Assembly (NCBI RefSeq): GCF_036785885.1
Contig: NC_092312.1
Location: 11,860,001-11,924,000, forward strand
Direction: 5' to 3'
DNA length: 64,000 bases
DNA from: Coffea arabica
Taxonomy: Eukaryota > Streptophyta > Magnoliopsida > Gentianales > Rubiaceae
Below the pieces are notes generated by a model, which saw only the letters and a program-made list of their open reading frames with translations, was not told the origin of the DNA and ran no database searches. Below, piece after piece: positions 46,134-57,857 of this stretch (position 1 is its first letter; each line of letters begins with the position of its first letter). The position numbers were made by a program, and so were the translations under genes.

Positions 46134-48343
46134 TCAAGCATAATACAACCTAAGGTTCTCGGCGTGCCAAGACCTCGGCACTAATGAGCCATCTCGGTAG
46201 CTCAGTTTACAATACCTCTTAGGGTCAGATTCCACAACTCGGTAAGGGCCTTCCCATTTCGGGCATAATTTCCCTTGCGGCTCAACTCGGCTGACTGAAT
46301 TTTTCCTGAGAACCAAGTCTCCAGGACGGAATCTACGATGTCTGACACGGGCATTGTAATAATGTGTCAGTGTATTCTTGTATGAAGCTATCCGGGCTGA
46401 GGCGAGGTCCCTTCGTTCTTCGACGAGGTCGAGGTCCAGCTGCCTCTCTTCGTCGTTCACCTCGGCGGCATAGGCTGCCAGCCGAGGGTTGGGAGTAAGG
46501 ATCTCAGCCGGGATGACAGCCTCGGCGCCGTAGGTCAGGGAGAATGGGGTCTCTTGCGTCGCTGACCTCGGCGTGGTCCGATATGACCACAAGACACTGG
46601 GGAGTTCCTCCACCCAAGATGACCCAGCTCGGTGTAGTCGGGTCTTGAGGCCATACAGGAGAGTCCGGTTGAAGTTTTCTGCTTGACCATTAGCCGAGGG
46701 TGGCCTACCGAAGTGAAGTGTTGTTTGATGCCGAGGGTCTCGCACCAGGTCTTGAAGGGGTTCTCGGCAAACTGTCTCCCATTGTCCGAGATGATGATCT
46801 GAGGTATGCCGAAGCGGCAGACAATGCATTTCCAAAAGAATTTTTGAATGGCCAGCCCCGAGATGGTCCGAAGTGACTCGGCCTCGACCCACTTAGTGAA
46901 GTAGTCCACAGCAGTCACCAGGAAGGTATAGCCCCCGACCGCTTTAGGGAAAGGACCTATGATATCTGTCCCCCATTGCTCGAATGGCCAAGGTGAAGTG
47001 ATGGGGACCATGAAATTTGAGGGCTGGTGATGCTCGGGTGCGTGGACTTGGCAGGAAGGACAGTTGAGAGCGAGGTCCTGGGAGTCTTGCCGAAGTGATG
47101 GCCAGAAATACCCAAGAAGCATAGCTTTCTTGGCTAACATCCGGTGGTCGACGTGAGCCCCACATAGGCCTTCGTGGATCTCGTGGAGGACGTGACGTCC
47201 GGCCTCGGGAGTGACACACCTCAGCCATGGGTCGAGGTAAGAGCGATTGTATAGTTCTCCATCGCGGAGAGCGTACCGAGCCGCCTTGCGTTGTATTCTT
47301 CTCGCCTCGGCTCGGTCTTCAGGGAGTGTTCCCTGACTCAAGAAGAGGATGAACGGGGTCATCCAGGTATCTTCGGAGTGCACGGGGCAGGCCACCTCTT
47401 CCACATATCCGGGTTCACTCAGAACTTCCACTAAAATCGTTTTGTTGAGGTCAGAGAATGAAGTGGAGGCCAGCCGGGATAAGGCGTCGGCTCGCTTATT
47501 CTGGGACCGGGGGATTTTTTGGATTTCGAATGACTTGAAGTATGCGGTGAGTTGGTGAACTTTGGAGAGGTACCTTTGCATGGTCTCATCCTTAGCCTCG
47601 TATTCACAGAGAACTTGGCGTACCACGAGCTGGGAGTCACTGCGGACGTGGATTTGTTGGGCGCCGAGCTTGCGGGCTAACTGGAGTCCAGCGATTAGAG
47701 ACTCGTACTCGGCTTCATTGTTGGTGGCCGGGAAGTCAAAACGGAGGGCGTACGAGCACGCCTCCCCCTGAGGTCCTTCCAGGAGCAGTCCGGCTCCGCA
47801 GCCGTCTCCATTAGAGGATCCATCGACATACAATGTCCACAGGGATGAGGTGGACATCTCGGCTAAGGCTGAGGTGGACTCCGGACCTTCCGTGAAGGTG
47901 AGCTCAGCAAGGAAGTCAGTCAAAACTTGAGCTTTTATGGCGGTGCGTGGCTCGTAGGACAAGTCATATTCTCCCAATTCGACAGCCCACTTGGTGAGGC
48001 GACCAGAAGCTTCGGGTCGCACCAATATTTGCCGAATGGGCTGGTCAGTCCTGACCGAGATAGGATGGGCTAAGAAGTAGGGCTTCAACCGCCGAGCTGC
48101 GTGGACTAGTCCCAGCACCAGTTTTTTCACCTGAGTGTATCGAGTCTCCGGCCCGCGAAGAGCTCGGCTGACGTAGTAGACCGGCACTTGGGTGCCCTCA
48201 TCTCGGATGAGCACAGCGCTGACAGCCTCGTCGGCTGCAGAGAGGTAGAGGTAGAGCTTTTCCTCGGGCCGAGGTGAAGCAAGGGTGGGTAGATGATGCA
48301 AGTACTGCTTCAGCTGGTCGAAAGCAGCCTGACACTCCTCAGT
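46134..48343 (-). pseudogene. Tat pol: RNase H, archaeal RNase H, integrase (frameshifted)
   Basis: Continues the pol frame after the TGA at 48344-48346. First the gypsy RNase H (YLSAADEAVSAVL to LTDFLAELT). Then a second, archaeal-type RNase H with YVDGSS, NNEAEYESL and VRSDSQLV, diagnostic of Tat. Integrase follows: zinc-binding H...H and CPSC near 47030-47190, DIIGPFPK and ISDNGRQF for the two catalytic aspartates, and the glutamate in GQAENFNR. A one-base loss near 46697 shifts the frame between the second aspartate and the glutamate; the other frame continues through GDLVLR and KWEGPYRVVE to a stop at 46134. The integrase is therefore inactive as encoded. Confidence 0.93.
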
Positions 48344-49693
48344 TCAGGCGAACTGGTCAGCCTTTTTTAGCACCTTAAAGAAGGGCAGAGCTTTCTCGGC
48401 GGATTGGGACAGGAAGCGATTCAGCGCGGCCAGGCGTCCATTCAATCTTTGGATTTCTCGAATGTTCCGAGGTGGGGACATGTCCTGAATGGCCTTGATT
48501 TTGTCGGGGTTGGCCTCGATTCCCCGGTGGGAAACCAGATACCCCAATAATTTTCCCGAGGTGACGCCGAAGACGCACTTCTTGGGATTCAGCTTCATCC
48601 TCGAGTCTCGCAGGACCCCGAAGACTTCCCTCAAGTCTGACAGGAAGGATGAAGTGGCGAGACTTTTGACGAGGATGTCGTCCACGTAGGCCTCCACATT
48701 GCGGCCGATCTGATTCTTGAAGAGTCGGTTGATCAGCCTTTGGTAGGTCGCCCCGGCATTCTTTAGCCCGAATGGCATGGTAGTATAACAATAAGTACCT
48801 TGGTCGGTGTAGAACGCCGTTTTCTCTTGGTCCTCTTCACTTATTCCTATTTGATGATACCCTTTGAAGGCATCTAGGAAGCAGAGGACTTCATACCCCA
48901 TCGCCGAGTCGACGAGGGCGCCTATCCTTGGCAGGGGATAGCAATCTTTGGGGCAGGCCTTGTTGAGGTCGGTGAAGTCTACACACATTCTCCATCCACC
49001 GGTGTCCTTTTTGACCATAACTGGGTTGGACAGCCAGGTGGGATATTGGACCTCGTGAATCATCTTGGCCGGCAAGAGCTTATCGACCTCATCCGATATG
49101 GCCTTGCTACGCTCGGGGCCGAAGTGTCTCCGTTTCTGCCGCACAGGTCGTGCCTGTGGGTTGACGTTAAGTTGATGAATCATGAGCTCGGGTGGCACTC
49201 CGACCACTTCATCTGCGGACCACGCGAAGATGTCTCGGTGGTCCTTGATCAGGGAGATCATTTCCTCTTTCAGGGGTGAGGGGAGTCCGGCCCCTACTTG
49301 GACCAGTTGGTCAGGTTTGGCTTCATCCAAGACCACTTGTTCCACCTCATCCCCGGGCTCAAGCCTGCTGGGCTCTCCTGCCTTCTGAGGGTCGATGCAG
49401 TCTATGGAGAGGACAGCCGGCCTCTTTTCTTCTGACCTCGGCGGGGGCTGAGGTCCGACTGCCGCTTGGATGGTGGCGAGATAGCATTCTCGGGCGGCGC
49501 CCACGTCGCTGCTCACCTCGGCCACACCCTCTGGTGTTGAAAACTTGAAACTCAGGTGGTAGGTGGAATATACGGCTCTCAAGGCATTGAGCGTGGGCCG
49601 GCCTATCAGCATGTTGTAAGGAGAGTCCGTTTTAACCACCGCAAAGCTGACAGGCACAGTTCGGCAACGGGGATGACGCCCGATAGTCACCAT
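48344..49693 (-). pseudogene. Tat pol: reverse transcriptase region
   Basis: The frame between two in-frame stops (TAA 49694-49696 and TGA 48344-48346). RT motifs run in order: WRMCVDFTDLNKACPKD, FLDAFKGYHQI, TMPFGLKNAGATYQR, the catalytic YVDD (about 48678-48689) in AYVDDILVKS, and LGYLVSHRGIEANPDK. The pre-RT linker includes HQLNVNPQARPVRQKRR. The terminal TGA lies where the family has tryptophan (FAWTEEC), so TGG to TGA is the likely change. The RT domain itself is intact, but it cannot be made as part of a full polyprotein. Confidence 0.93.
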
Positions 49694-51580
49694 TTAATTC
49701 ACCATGCCCTCCGGGTGGACGACGTGTCCCCCGAAGCCGACAAGGGGAGTTCTGACCGGAGTGAGTTGCTCCCGGGTCAACTTCAAACTCTCCAAGGTCC
49801 GGTAGTACATGACGTCTACCGAGCTTCCGGGGTCAACGTATACCTTTTTGACTATGTAATTGTTTGTGAGGACCTCAATCACGAGGGTCTCGTGATTGCT
49901 GGAGGCAGCGGGGACAGGGTCGCGGGAACCATAGGTTATCACCTCGGACAGCCTCGAACTCGGCTCGGCCACATCCATACCGGCTTGGCGGTAGGTCCGC
50001 TTCCGGGAGTTCTGGCTGTCTCTTCCCGTGGGGCCACCTGAGATGGTATTGATCACCCCGGCAATGTTTGGGCCGTAGCCTGGTGATCCGTCACGTGGAG
50101 GCCTCTGATCCTCCTTGTGGTCCTCAGGGCCTCGGCAATTAAGCTTGGTGTCCCGCCTGTCTTCTCGACGAGGACCTCGGCTCTCCCGGTGGGAAACACT
50201 TCGGTTGAAGCTTCCGTCTTTGCGGATGAACTGCTTCAGGTATCCTTGTCGGATTAGGTTTTCGATCTCTCGCTTCAGATCGTTGCAATCTTCAGTCTCG
50301 TGCCCAACGTCTCGGTGGTAGGCGCAGTAGAGGTTGGAGTTTCTCTTATCTCTCCTCCCAGGGATCTCAGGAGGTGTTCGGCCGAGGTGGTTCTGCCTCA
50401 TTACAGCCAAGACATGAGATCGGCTGGAATTGAGCGGTGTCAGCTCAGCGTCCGAGGTGGACGACCGGCCTCTCACGATCCGGTCGAAGACACTCCTGCG
50501 GTCTCGGAGTGGGTTTGAAGTGCTACTTGGGCCGGGTTCACCTCGGCCAGTGTCTTTCCTTCTCCGGGGATCTTGCCCCGTACGAGATGCTTGGGCTTCT
50601 CGCTTCATGCGGTTCACATCCTCACTTCGGATTCCCTGGTCCACTCTATCCCAGAGTTCCCGAAGTGTACGGGGGTACTCCCGATGAATTTCAGTGTTGA
50701 AGATTCCCGCCACCAATCCGTTGGTAAAGGCCGCGATAGTTATCTACTCGTTCTGGTCAGGTATCTGCACATTCTCCTCGTTGAACCTTTGAGTATACGA
50801 GCGAATGGACTCGCCCTGACCCTGTTGCAGGTTCAAGAGGTAGGCTGAAGTCTTGGTTATCGGTCGGGACGACACGAAGCGGTGGATGAACCGGTCTATC
50901 AGTTCATCCAGGGAGGAAATACTCCCCGGCTCTAAACTCCAGAACCACTTGCGGGCAGTCCCATGTAGGAAGATGGGGAAAGCCCGGCATATCACGGCGT
51001 CGGGGACGCAGTAGAGTCGGAAGGCGGAGATGAAGGCGCGGAGGTAATCCTCGGGGTCATCTCGGCCGTCATAAGTGTGCAAGTTTGGGAGCTTGAAGTT
51101 CGGGGGTACCATCTCCCCATTGATGTCATCCGTAAAGGGCGGAGCCCTCATGTAGTCAGAAGCTAGGCCCTCGGGGCGCCGAGGTGGGTCCTCAACTCGT
51201 TTCCCTAGCAGTCCCCGGGAGAACGCCCGGGAGATGGAGGCAAGTTTAGACGTCGCCTTGGAGGGGGCGCGCCTGGAGGTACTCCGAGAGAGACGCCCCT
51301 CATCGGAGTCTTCACCTGAAGGTGCCTCAGGGGACTTCGTCGGCCTCCTCTTGGAAGACTCAGCCTTTTCTTTCCCCTGTCTTTTGAGGTACCTTCCTAG
51401 CTCCTCAAAAATGGTAGGGTTGTGTGATACGAACTCGGCCATCTTGGCGATGGCCTCCTCGTTGTTAGGCTGGGTTCTCGGGGACCCTTGCTCTTCAGAA
51501 ATGTGATCTTGCTGGGCTCCCGAGGTCTGCCCAGCCCCAGTTGAGGGAACTCGACCACTTCTGGAGCGCGTGGATCTCAT
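49694..51580 (-). pseudogene. Tat gag and protease, with in-frame stops
   Basis: Starts at ATG 51580, only 30 nt past the primer-binding site. The capsid-like segment includes KLPNLHTYDGRDDPEDYL and FLHGTARKWFWSL. A TAG at 50744-50746 then interrupts the frame (probable CAG to TAG). The same frame continues with the atypical knuckle CAYHRDVGHETEDC (C-x2-H-x4-H-x4-C), usual in Tat gag, and a protease with YVDPGSSVDV near 49812-49840 as the aspartic active site. A TAA at 49694-49696 separates it from RT. Gag and pol share one frame, as is common in plant gypsy elements. Confidence 0.92.
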
Positions 51581-51610
51581 TTTAGTAATAGTAGTCTCGT
51601 TCCCACAGAC

Positions 51611-51617
51611 GGCGCCA
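51611..51617 (-). other. Primer-binding site
   Basis: Minus-strand TGGCGCC, two bases inside the 5' LTR edge, continuing as GTCTGTGGG. TGGCGCC-type sites are usual in Tat and Athila elements. I do not assign the tRNA. Confidence 0.7.
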
Positions 51618-51619
51618 GT

Positions 51620-52220
51620 TGAGGAGGTGATTTTCGGTTGGTACCTAGACCGACCTGGATCAGTCCTCTCTGAGATGAAGTGAGATGAACTCTTGTGTCC
51701 GAAGTGAACCTCGGTGTCCGAAGTGAGTGGCGGGGTTTCACCCCTGGGATCACTCCGACGATCAAGTTAGTATGAGAACGAGAATAATAAGAGTATAAGC
51801 AAATGAACAGTGTGCTTACTTGTTGGGAGTGTGTCTGGGGTATTTATAGAGGGAGAGTAGAGGACAGAGCGGAGGGCTTATGCTTGTGGGACCCACCCTC
51901 TGGTCATTACGGCTCTGTCCCGTGTCAGGAGATCTGACTCTGACACTGTAGTTGCCTGGGCATGATGACGGGGAGTATTGTGCAGGTGCCATTAAGTGCC
52001 TCCAGTGCTTTTCAGATAAAGCACTGGTCCTGGGTGATGTCAGATGGTTTGACGTCATCAGCGTGCAGCTGAGGTGGGGGTGCCGAGGTCGGCTACACAG
52101 TAGGCTAGGGAAACGGCCGAGGCCGAGCTCAGGGATGATGCCCGGGACACGGATGAGCTCTGATGAGGGACGTGGTGAGTTCACCTCGGCCACTCGGGAT
52201 GGCCGAGGTGAGCATCCTCA
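51620..52220 (-). repeat. 5' LTR of the Tat element
   Basis: 601 bp, TG...CA ends. A minus-strand TATAAATA at 51841-51848 is the likely promoter TATA box. About 99% identical to the other LTR. Confidence 0.95.
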
Positions 52221-52243
52221 TTAATCATAGAAAAACATTAAAT

Positions 52244-52401
52244 GTGTTTGGATAGAAAATTATTTGAAATAATTACTGTACTATTTTTCTATGATGTGAT
52301 GTATATAAAATAAAAAAAATGATTGAAAATATGAGAAAGTTCATTAGAAAATGCGTTAATGATGTAAGCAACTGATTATTTGTAAATAATATCTATCCAA
52401 G
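52244..52401. mobile_element. MITE, second copy of the 2383 family
   Basis: Ends tgtttggat and atccaagca, interior gaaataattactgtact and tgatgtgatgtatataaaa, matching 2383-2543. It lies 19 bp beyond the gypsy 3' duplication, so both are in old repeat-rich DNA. Confidence 0.7.
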
Positions 52402-54429
52402 CATATTAATTATGAGTAACTTTCAAGCAGAAGGGTCCAAATGTTCAACACAGCCACAAAATTAGGACACAGCTAGAATATGTGGACAAAATATGTTTTA
52501 ACTGAAACAGAAGGGACTAAAATCAGACTAACACTTAAAAAAGAGGGCCAAAAGCGGAATTTGCCGTCTAAAGTTTAAACAAACACCTAAATATCAATAT
52601 TGAAACTGCTTAAATTGTTCTATTTTCTATTATCAATTGTGAAAGACTAGTGGAACACATAGATTTGTTAAAGATAGTAAATGCTATACTCCTTTTTTCT
52701 TTTTTCTTTTTTTTTTGCTTTTAGAACCTACAGGGCATGCAATACAATTCAACGAAGAATTTTGCATGAACACTACCTATTAGCTAGTATTTAGTTGTGT
52801 GTTTGGGCGTAAAGAGTAATAGGAAATCTCCACCCAACGAGGCAGGAATCACAAATGTTTGTGCACGAAAACCAATTGGATACATGGGTAAGGTAATGCT
52901 GTCTGAGCTGTTAATTAGAAACCAAATTCCGCACCACGAATTAATTGAAGCAATGGTAATCTTTCATGAAACAGCACAAAAACATTGACGCAGAAGAAAG
53001 AAACTTGCTAAAAGTTGAAAATTCAACCGGACAGGAAAATTAGGGGAAAAAAAAAACCAGACAAACAGAACAACCAATTCCTGCCAAATAAAAAACACAG
53101 ACATAAAAACAAAACAGTAGTAAACCCAAAGGCCCACCTAAGTCATTGAGGGTCCCCCCCCCCAACCAACTCCAAATTCAACGCTAATCAACACGTATCC
53201 GTGCGAACCGTACATTCCAACCAAACTTAAACCAAGCAATATGGTCATTAGATCAAAGTTAATTTGGAAGAGATTGCATGAGCTTGGGACGTGGATTAGT
53301 TTTTGCAGGTTTTGTTGCTCGCTTTTTATGATAAGACGTTTTGAATCAAATAAGTAAAGTAATGCAAAAGTGGTCCTTGAGTTGGCCGAGATTCTAAAAT
53401 TAATGTCATGTCTTTCTATTAATTCGAGTTCAAATTTCTCTCCAAGAATATCTATCCATCGCACAAGACTTGTTTAGTGCGTATTATCTTTCCGTGTGAT
53501 TAGTGAGCTATTGCATGGGATAGGGTTTATCTAATGTGCATTCTTGTGCAGCAGTTACAGGTTTCCTTGTAAAAAAAACAAAAACAAAAAAAGTATTGCA
53601 AAAGTGTGTGTATGTGTGTGAATTAACTTGCTATGAGAACAAACAAAGAAAAATTAGGGAAATTTGTCAAAGGGGAATGGGAGGATTAATTATCCATAAA
53701 AAGGGTGTAGATTTTTTAGAAATTTAGAGGTGGGAGTAGAATACCATTTGGAGATTGTGAATAAACTAATCTTGTAGGTAGATTTAAAAAGAAAAAATCC
53801 TTTTTTGTACGTATGAATGTATATATTAGCATGTATACATGAATTCACCAAATACACACTTATATTCATTGCACTCGTGTGTACAGAACGTAGATATATA
53901 AGTATATTATGGTTTGCGTAGATGCATGTACGGATGTACACATATTCATTAAGGCGCATTCTTCAAATAATTAAAGTGCCTAAGCATTGTTGTGGAGGTA
54001 ATTTAATTATTTAATACTAAATTAATAGCTATATGATTCTGGAATAGTAATCGCATCCCATTTACAAAAATTTCCAGAGCTTATGCTTTTCTTATAAAAT
54101 GTTGAATTTTTTTTCCTATTCTCGTTTTACAAAATTTGCCAAATAATTAAGACTACTCATTGAAACTCAAACAACCAAATATTTGAGCAAATAAAACTAT
54201 GCAAATTTAAAAGATCTTAATTTGTTTAAAATTGCATGAACAAGGATACTTTTGGATTCTCTCATAGTCTCATGTGTTGGATATTTTAAAAAGACATTTA
54301 AAAATAAAATTACATAGATAAGTGTCATCTAGCCACAAAATGTTATACAAGGAAATAAAGGACCCAAAACCACTCAGAGAAATTAGTCTTTATCGTTCAT
54401 CTTTACGATAGATTTCATGAATAGCTTAA
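52402..54429. other. Intergenic DNA, no gene seen
   Basis: AT-rich with a T-run near 52690-52720 and a short TG-rich stretch near 53603. Frames 53138-53464, 53536-53727 and 53690-53959 show no family motif. Confidence 0.5.
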
Positions 54430-54438
54430 TATATTAAT

Positions 54439-54651
54439 GAACAAATTATCCGAACGGTCACTAAACTTTTGCAATCGTCAAGTTTTGATCACTCAACTAT
54501 TAAAAGTCTGGTTTTGATCACTAAAATGTATAAAGTTAAGGTTCTAGGCCATTCTGCTAGATTTAGTCGTTGAGTTTGTTTATCCGCACGATTTTCAAGA
54601 CAAAAGAAAGGGTCAATTTAGGAATTTCAACATGCATCTTCTTCTTCTTCT
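54439..54651 (+). repeat. Left TIR of the Pack-MULE
   Basis: About 213 bp, matching the reverse complement of 55463-55683 with scattered differences and one short indel near 54578. Confidence 0.88.
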
Positions 54652-54655
54652 TATT

Positions 54656-55080
54656 GTGAAGCACCCGGCTTATGGATTCGATCAGTCCGACGAGTTCAAC
54701 TCCATATCCAATCCGATTGTCCTCCATATCTTCAACAAAATCTCCAACATCAAAACCCTAATCCGCCGCTCCGTTTCCAAAAGGTTCAATTCGCTGGTTC
54801 CTCAAGCTGACTCGCTCCTCCTCCGAGTTGATCGAGCCATCTCTACGACCGATTCCGACGACAACGATGGCGAAGCCTTCTTTGTCGCCTTCCTTTGATC
54901 CATCGTGAAATCCCTTCATACTTTCATTTCCCTAAACAAGCATACCCATTTTGGTAGCCCGACCAAGACTCATAACTCTCCCACTCAGATCCTCCGCGAG
55001 TTCGAGAACATCTAGAGTCTCCGAATCGAGCTCCCCTCCGGCGACCTGAGGTTGGAAAAAGGCACCACGATGATGGGAGT
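54656..55080 (+). pseudogene. Captured fragment of an AUF-type F-box gene
   Basis: Translates as FDQSDEFNSISNPIVLHIF then NKISNIKTLIRRSVSKRFN and SLVPQADSLLLRVD, an F-box (about 40 residues) close to the Arabidopsis AUF1/AUF2 type. After a stop near 54896, the same frame still resembles the family downstream, with SPTQILREFENI, a second stop, then RIELPSGDLRLEKG. The fragment is missing the cysteine normally before SVSKRF and has at least two stops, so it cannot make a full F-box protein. An open frame of 88 aa (54632-54898) starts inside the left TIR, so a chimeric peptide could form if transcribed. AUF proteins are SCF ubiquitin-ligase adaptors linked to auxin response; this copy's role, if any, is unknown. 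Confidence 0.82.
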
Positions 55081-55462
55081 TTAACATGCCTTTTCAACCT
55101 ACTTGCAAGAAAATTTGCAACTTGGTATACTCCTCTAGCTAAGTGTGTCGTTGACAATTAAGCAAATTAATGGCCTCTCCACACTTCTTATTGTCTATAA
55201 AGAAAGGAAACCTCAATCATCCTCCTTCTCAACGGCACTTTTCTCCATGGCATCCATCAATAAGAAAATAGTACTAGCATCAACTAGAATTTTTCAGAGA
55301 TTTTAATGACCTTCGAATCTAGTGAAACTCTTTCATCAGCCGAAGTATCATAAGAAAAGGGTTTGTTTGGGTATGGTTGGAATGCCGTAGTTTAGAATTA
55401 CAGCAGCGAATAAGAGATTTTTAGCAGAGCTTCTGGGTGGTTGACATACGAGGCACGGATAG

Positions 55463-55683
55463 AGAAGAAGAAGAAGATGCATGTTGAACTTCCTAAATTA
55501 ACCCCTTCTTTTGTCTTGAAAATCGTGCGGATAAACGGATTAGCAAACTTAACGACTAAATCTAACAGAATGGCTTGGAACCTTAACTTTATACATTTTA
55601 GTGACCAAAACCAGACTTTTAATAGTTGAATGATCAAAACTTGACAATTGCAAAAGTTTAGTGGCCATCCGGATTATTTACTC
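55463..55683 (-). repeat. Right TIR of the Pack-MULE
   Basis: Inverse of the left TIR. Shared landmarks are cgtgcggataaac, gacaattgcaaaagtttagtg and the final ccggattatttactc. Confidence 0.88.
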
Positions 55684-56369
55684 TATATTAATCTAATATG
55701 AGAAGGTTCAAGTATTAATTTTTCTAGAAAAGTTTCAAAATATTGGGGCGTAATAATTGTGATCATGTGTAATCATATGATAAACTAAATGTAATTTAGA
55801 TATATTAACAAGTCAAACAACCAAAAGTTAAACAAAATAAATTAAAATCCATTTATATATACTAATATACACTAATAATATATACACTATCACGATATTA
55901 CGGTTGTATGTAAAATTTGGATTTCAAATTTAAATTCAAATTATATGTCATGCATCCAATTTAAAGGTAATATCGAGTTCGAGTAGCACCATGCTCGAAC
56001 TCGAACTCGATTATTATCAATGCTTGAATTCGAACGAGTATATAAATTTGAGTTCAAACTGGACTCGACGTAATGGAAATTGAGCTTGAACTTGACTCGT
56101 TTGAACTCAAGTAAACTATAAGCCTTATCAATCTCGAGTTACTCTAGCTCGAACTCGAGTTTTTTTTTTCTTGTTTTTAATTTTTTATATTTTAGATTTA
56201 TCAGATTATTGTTTTGCCATATATCACTTCTTTTTATTGAACATTATTTCATGTCATGTAAATTTATTAAAATATGAATCCATAATAACCATTCCATAAA
56301 TCAAAATATATAATATATAAATAATATAAATACTTGATTAAACTCCTCCAATATTCGAGTAGTTGCTAG

Positions 56370-57248
56370 TAGGCCTGTCAATCGGGCATAATAAGCCGGA
56401 TTTTGATGAGTTCAAGTTCAACTCATTTAATTTGAAACATTTTCGGGTTTCGAACTATGAGTTTCGGGTTCGTAAATGTGAAACTCATACTCAACTCACA
56501 TAATATTCGGGTTATGAGTCTTAATCGGGTTTAGCCCAAACTCACTTATTACTCCTTAATTTTCTTAATATAATTACTATAACTATTAAGTTGTAAAACT
56601 AATTTAACATTTACAAGATTATAATATTTAAACTAAACATGAACAAATAATAGTTCTTAAAAAGTATGTAAATCAAAAAAATTTTCAACAATATTTATAT
56701 TTAATCGTTTAAAATGCATGAAAAATAGTAATAAAACATGCAATCATAAGCCATACATCTTTAAAAGTTGAAACTTTTTTTTTATAATCTTGTGATTTAA
56801 ATCCAAATATGCTTGATGATTTTTGTGTTTGTAGACAAAAAAAAATCAACCAATAATATGCCAATACAAAAATTTACTCAACCAATAAGAAAAATTAGAG
56901 ATTTAGTTATCCATTACTAATATTGGCTCTCAAGAAAGCTCATGAAAGAGTCTTTAGATGCATTTTTATGTTTTGTAATTTATATATATATTTAGTATTT
57001 AGTAAAAATATATTTGAATATATAATTATATGTAATATCAAAATATAAATATTATATATATAGGTAATTAAAGGGCCGGGTCTATATCGAGTTTGAGCCT
57101 ACTAAGGTCCAAACTCGGCTCATATTTAATTCGGACCTAATTTTTAGGTTCAAACTCAGACCGACTCACTAAATGATCGGGTTCATTGGACTTTTTATCG
57201 GGCCAAACGAGCCCAGCTCAGACTGACTCAACCCCATTAATAGTCCTA
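56370..57248. mobile_element. hAT-like element nested in the outer MITE
   Basis: Left end TAGGCCTGTCAATCGGGC; right end read inward TAGGACTATTAATGGGG. Flanks GTTGCTAG (56362-56369) and GTTACTAC (57249-57256) match at 6 of 8 positions. Subterminal regions are rich in gggttt/aaactcg words. The 879-bp interior is AT-rich without an ORF. The decayed duplication suggests it is older than the other nested element. Confidence 0.72.
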
Positions 57249-57341
57249 GTTACTACTTATGCTCAAACTCGACTTGTTCAAATTGATTTTAAACCAAACT
57301 TTTGACCAACTCCCGAAACAAGCTTTTGACCAACTCGCGAG

Positions 57342-57857
57342 TATAGCTGTTAACGAGCCGAGTCGAGCTCGAGCATGTGATAATCGAGCTCGACTCGAAC
57401 CCCTAATCGAGCCAGCTCGAGCTCGCTCGATTAGTAATTCGAGCTTCACAAACTATTCGAGATCGACTCGATATGCTCGGTAGAAAACTCGAGCTCGAGC
57501 TCGAGTTCAAAATTGAGTCGAGCTTATCGAGCTCGAGCTCGAGCTTGTCGAGCCTGTAGAGTATCAAATACACAATAAAAATGACGTTAATACCCCTACT
57601 ATTCGAGCAGTTTTGAGTTTGAAGTCGAGCCTATCGAGCCTGTAGAGTATCAAATACATAATGAAATGACACTAATACCCCTACTATTCGAGCCTGTCGA
57701 GCTTAAACGAGTCGAGCTATGCTTGGCTCGTCTATTAAACGAGCATCAAGTTGAACTCGAGCTCGGCTCGTTTCTCTCAATAAACGAGCCGAGTCGAGCC
57801 CTTATCGAGCCGGGTCGAGCTCGGCTCGTGAGCTACCCGGTTCGATTAACAGCTCTA
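57342..57857. mobile_element. hAT-type MITE nested in the outer element's right end
   Basis: Left end TATAGCTGTTAACGAGCCG and right end read inward TAGAGCTGTTAATCGAACCG are clear inverted repeats. A perfect 8-bp duplication CTCGCGAG lies at 57334-57341 and 57858-57865. The interior is full of TCGAGCTCG words. An approximately 86-bp unit (agcctgtagagtatcaaat) is tandemly repeated at 57551 and 57637. Its ends differ from the 318-773 family, so it is a separate family with convergent composition. Confidence 0.85.

Larger units (their letters stand above)
42392..52220 (-). mobile_element. Complete Ty3/gypsy retrotransposon, Tat type
   Basis: A 9829-bp element flanked by TTAAT at 42387-42391 and 52221-52225 (5-bp target duplication). 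Two 601-bp LTRs lie at 42392-42992 and 51620-52220; I count six differences, all transitions (about 1%). The coding strand is minus, so the right LTR is the 5' LTR. Order from there: PBS, gag, protease, reverse transcriptase, RNase H, a second archaeal-type RNase H, integrase, then a long region with an opposite-strand ORF before the 3' LTR. RT before integrase marks Ty3/gypsy. The second RNase H plus the antisense ORF is the known signature of the Tat lineage. GC content is well above that of surrounding DNA. Three in-frame stops and one frameshift in gag-pol make it nonautonomous. Confidence 0.95.
54439..55683. mobile_element. Pack-MULE carrying an F-box gene fragment
   Basis: Flanked by a perfect 9-bp direct repeat TATATTAAT (54430-54438 and 55684-55692), as Mutator-like elements produce. 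Terminal inverted repeats are over 200 bp: 54439-54651 begins GAACAAATTATCCG, and 55463-55683 read inward begins GAGTAAATAATCCG. Both continue with CACTAAACTTTTGCAAT and run to catcttcttcttcttc. There is no transposase; the centre (about 54656-55440) carries sequence similar to a host F-box gene. Together these fit a Pack-MULE. Confidence 0.9.
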
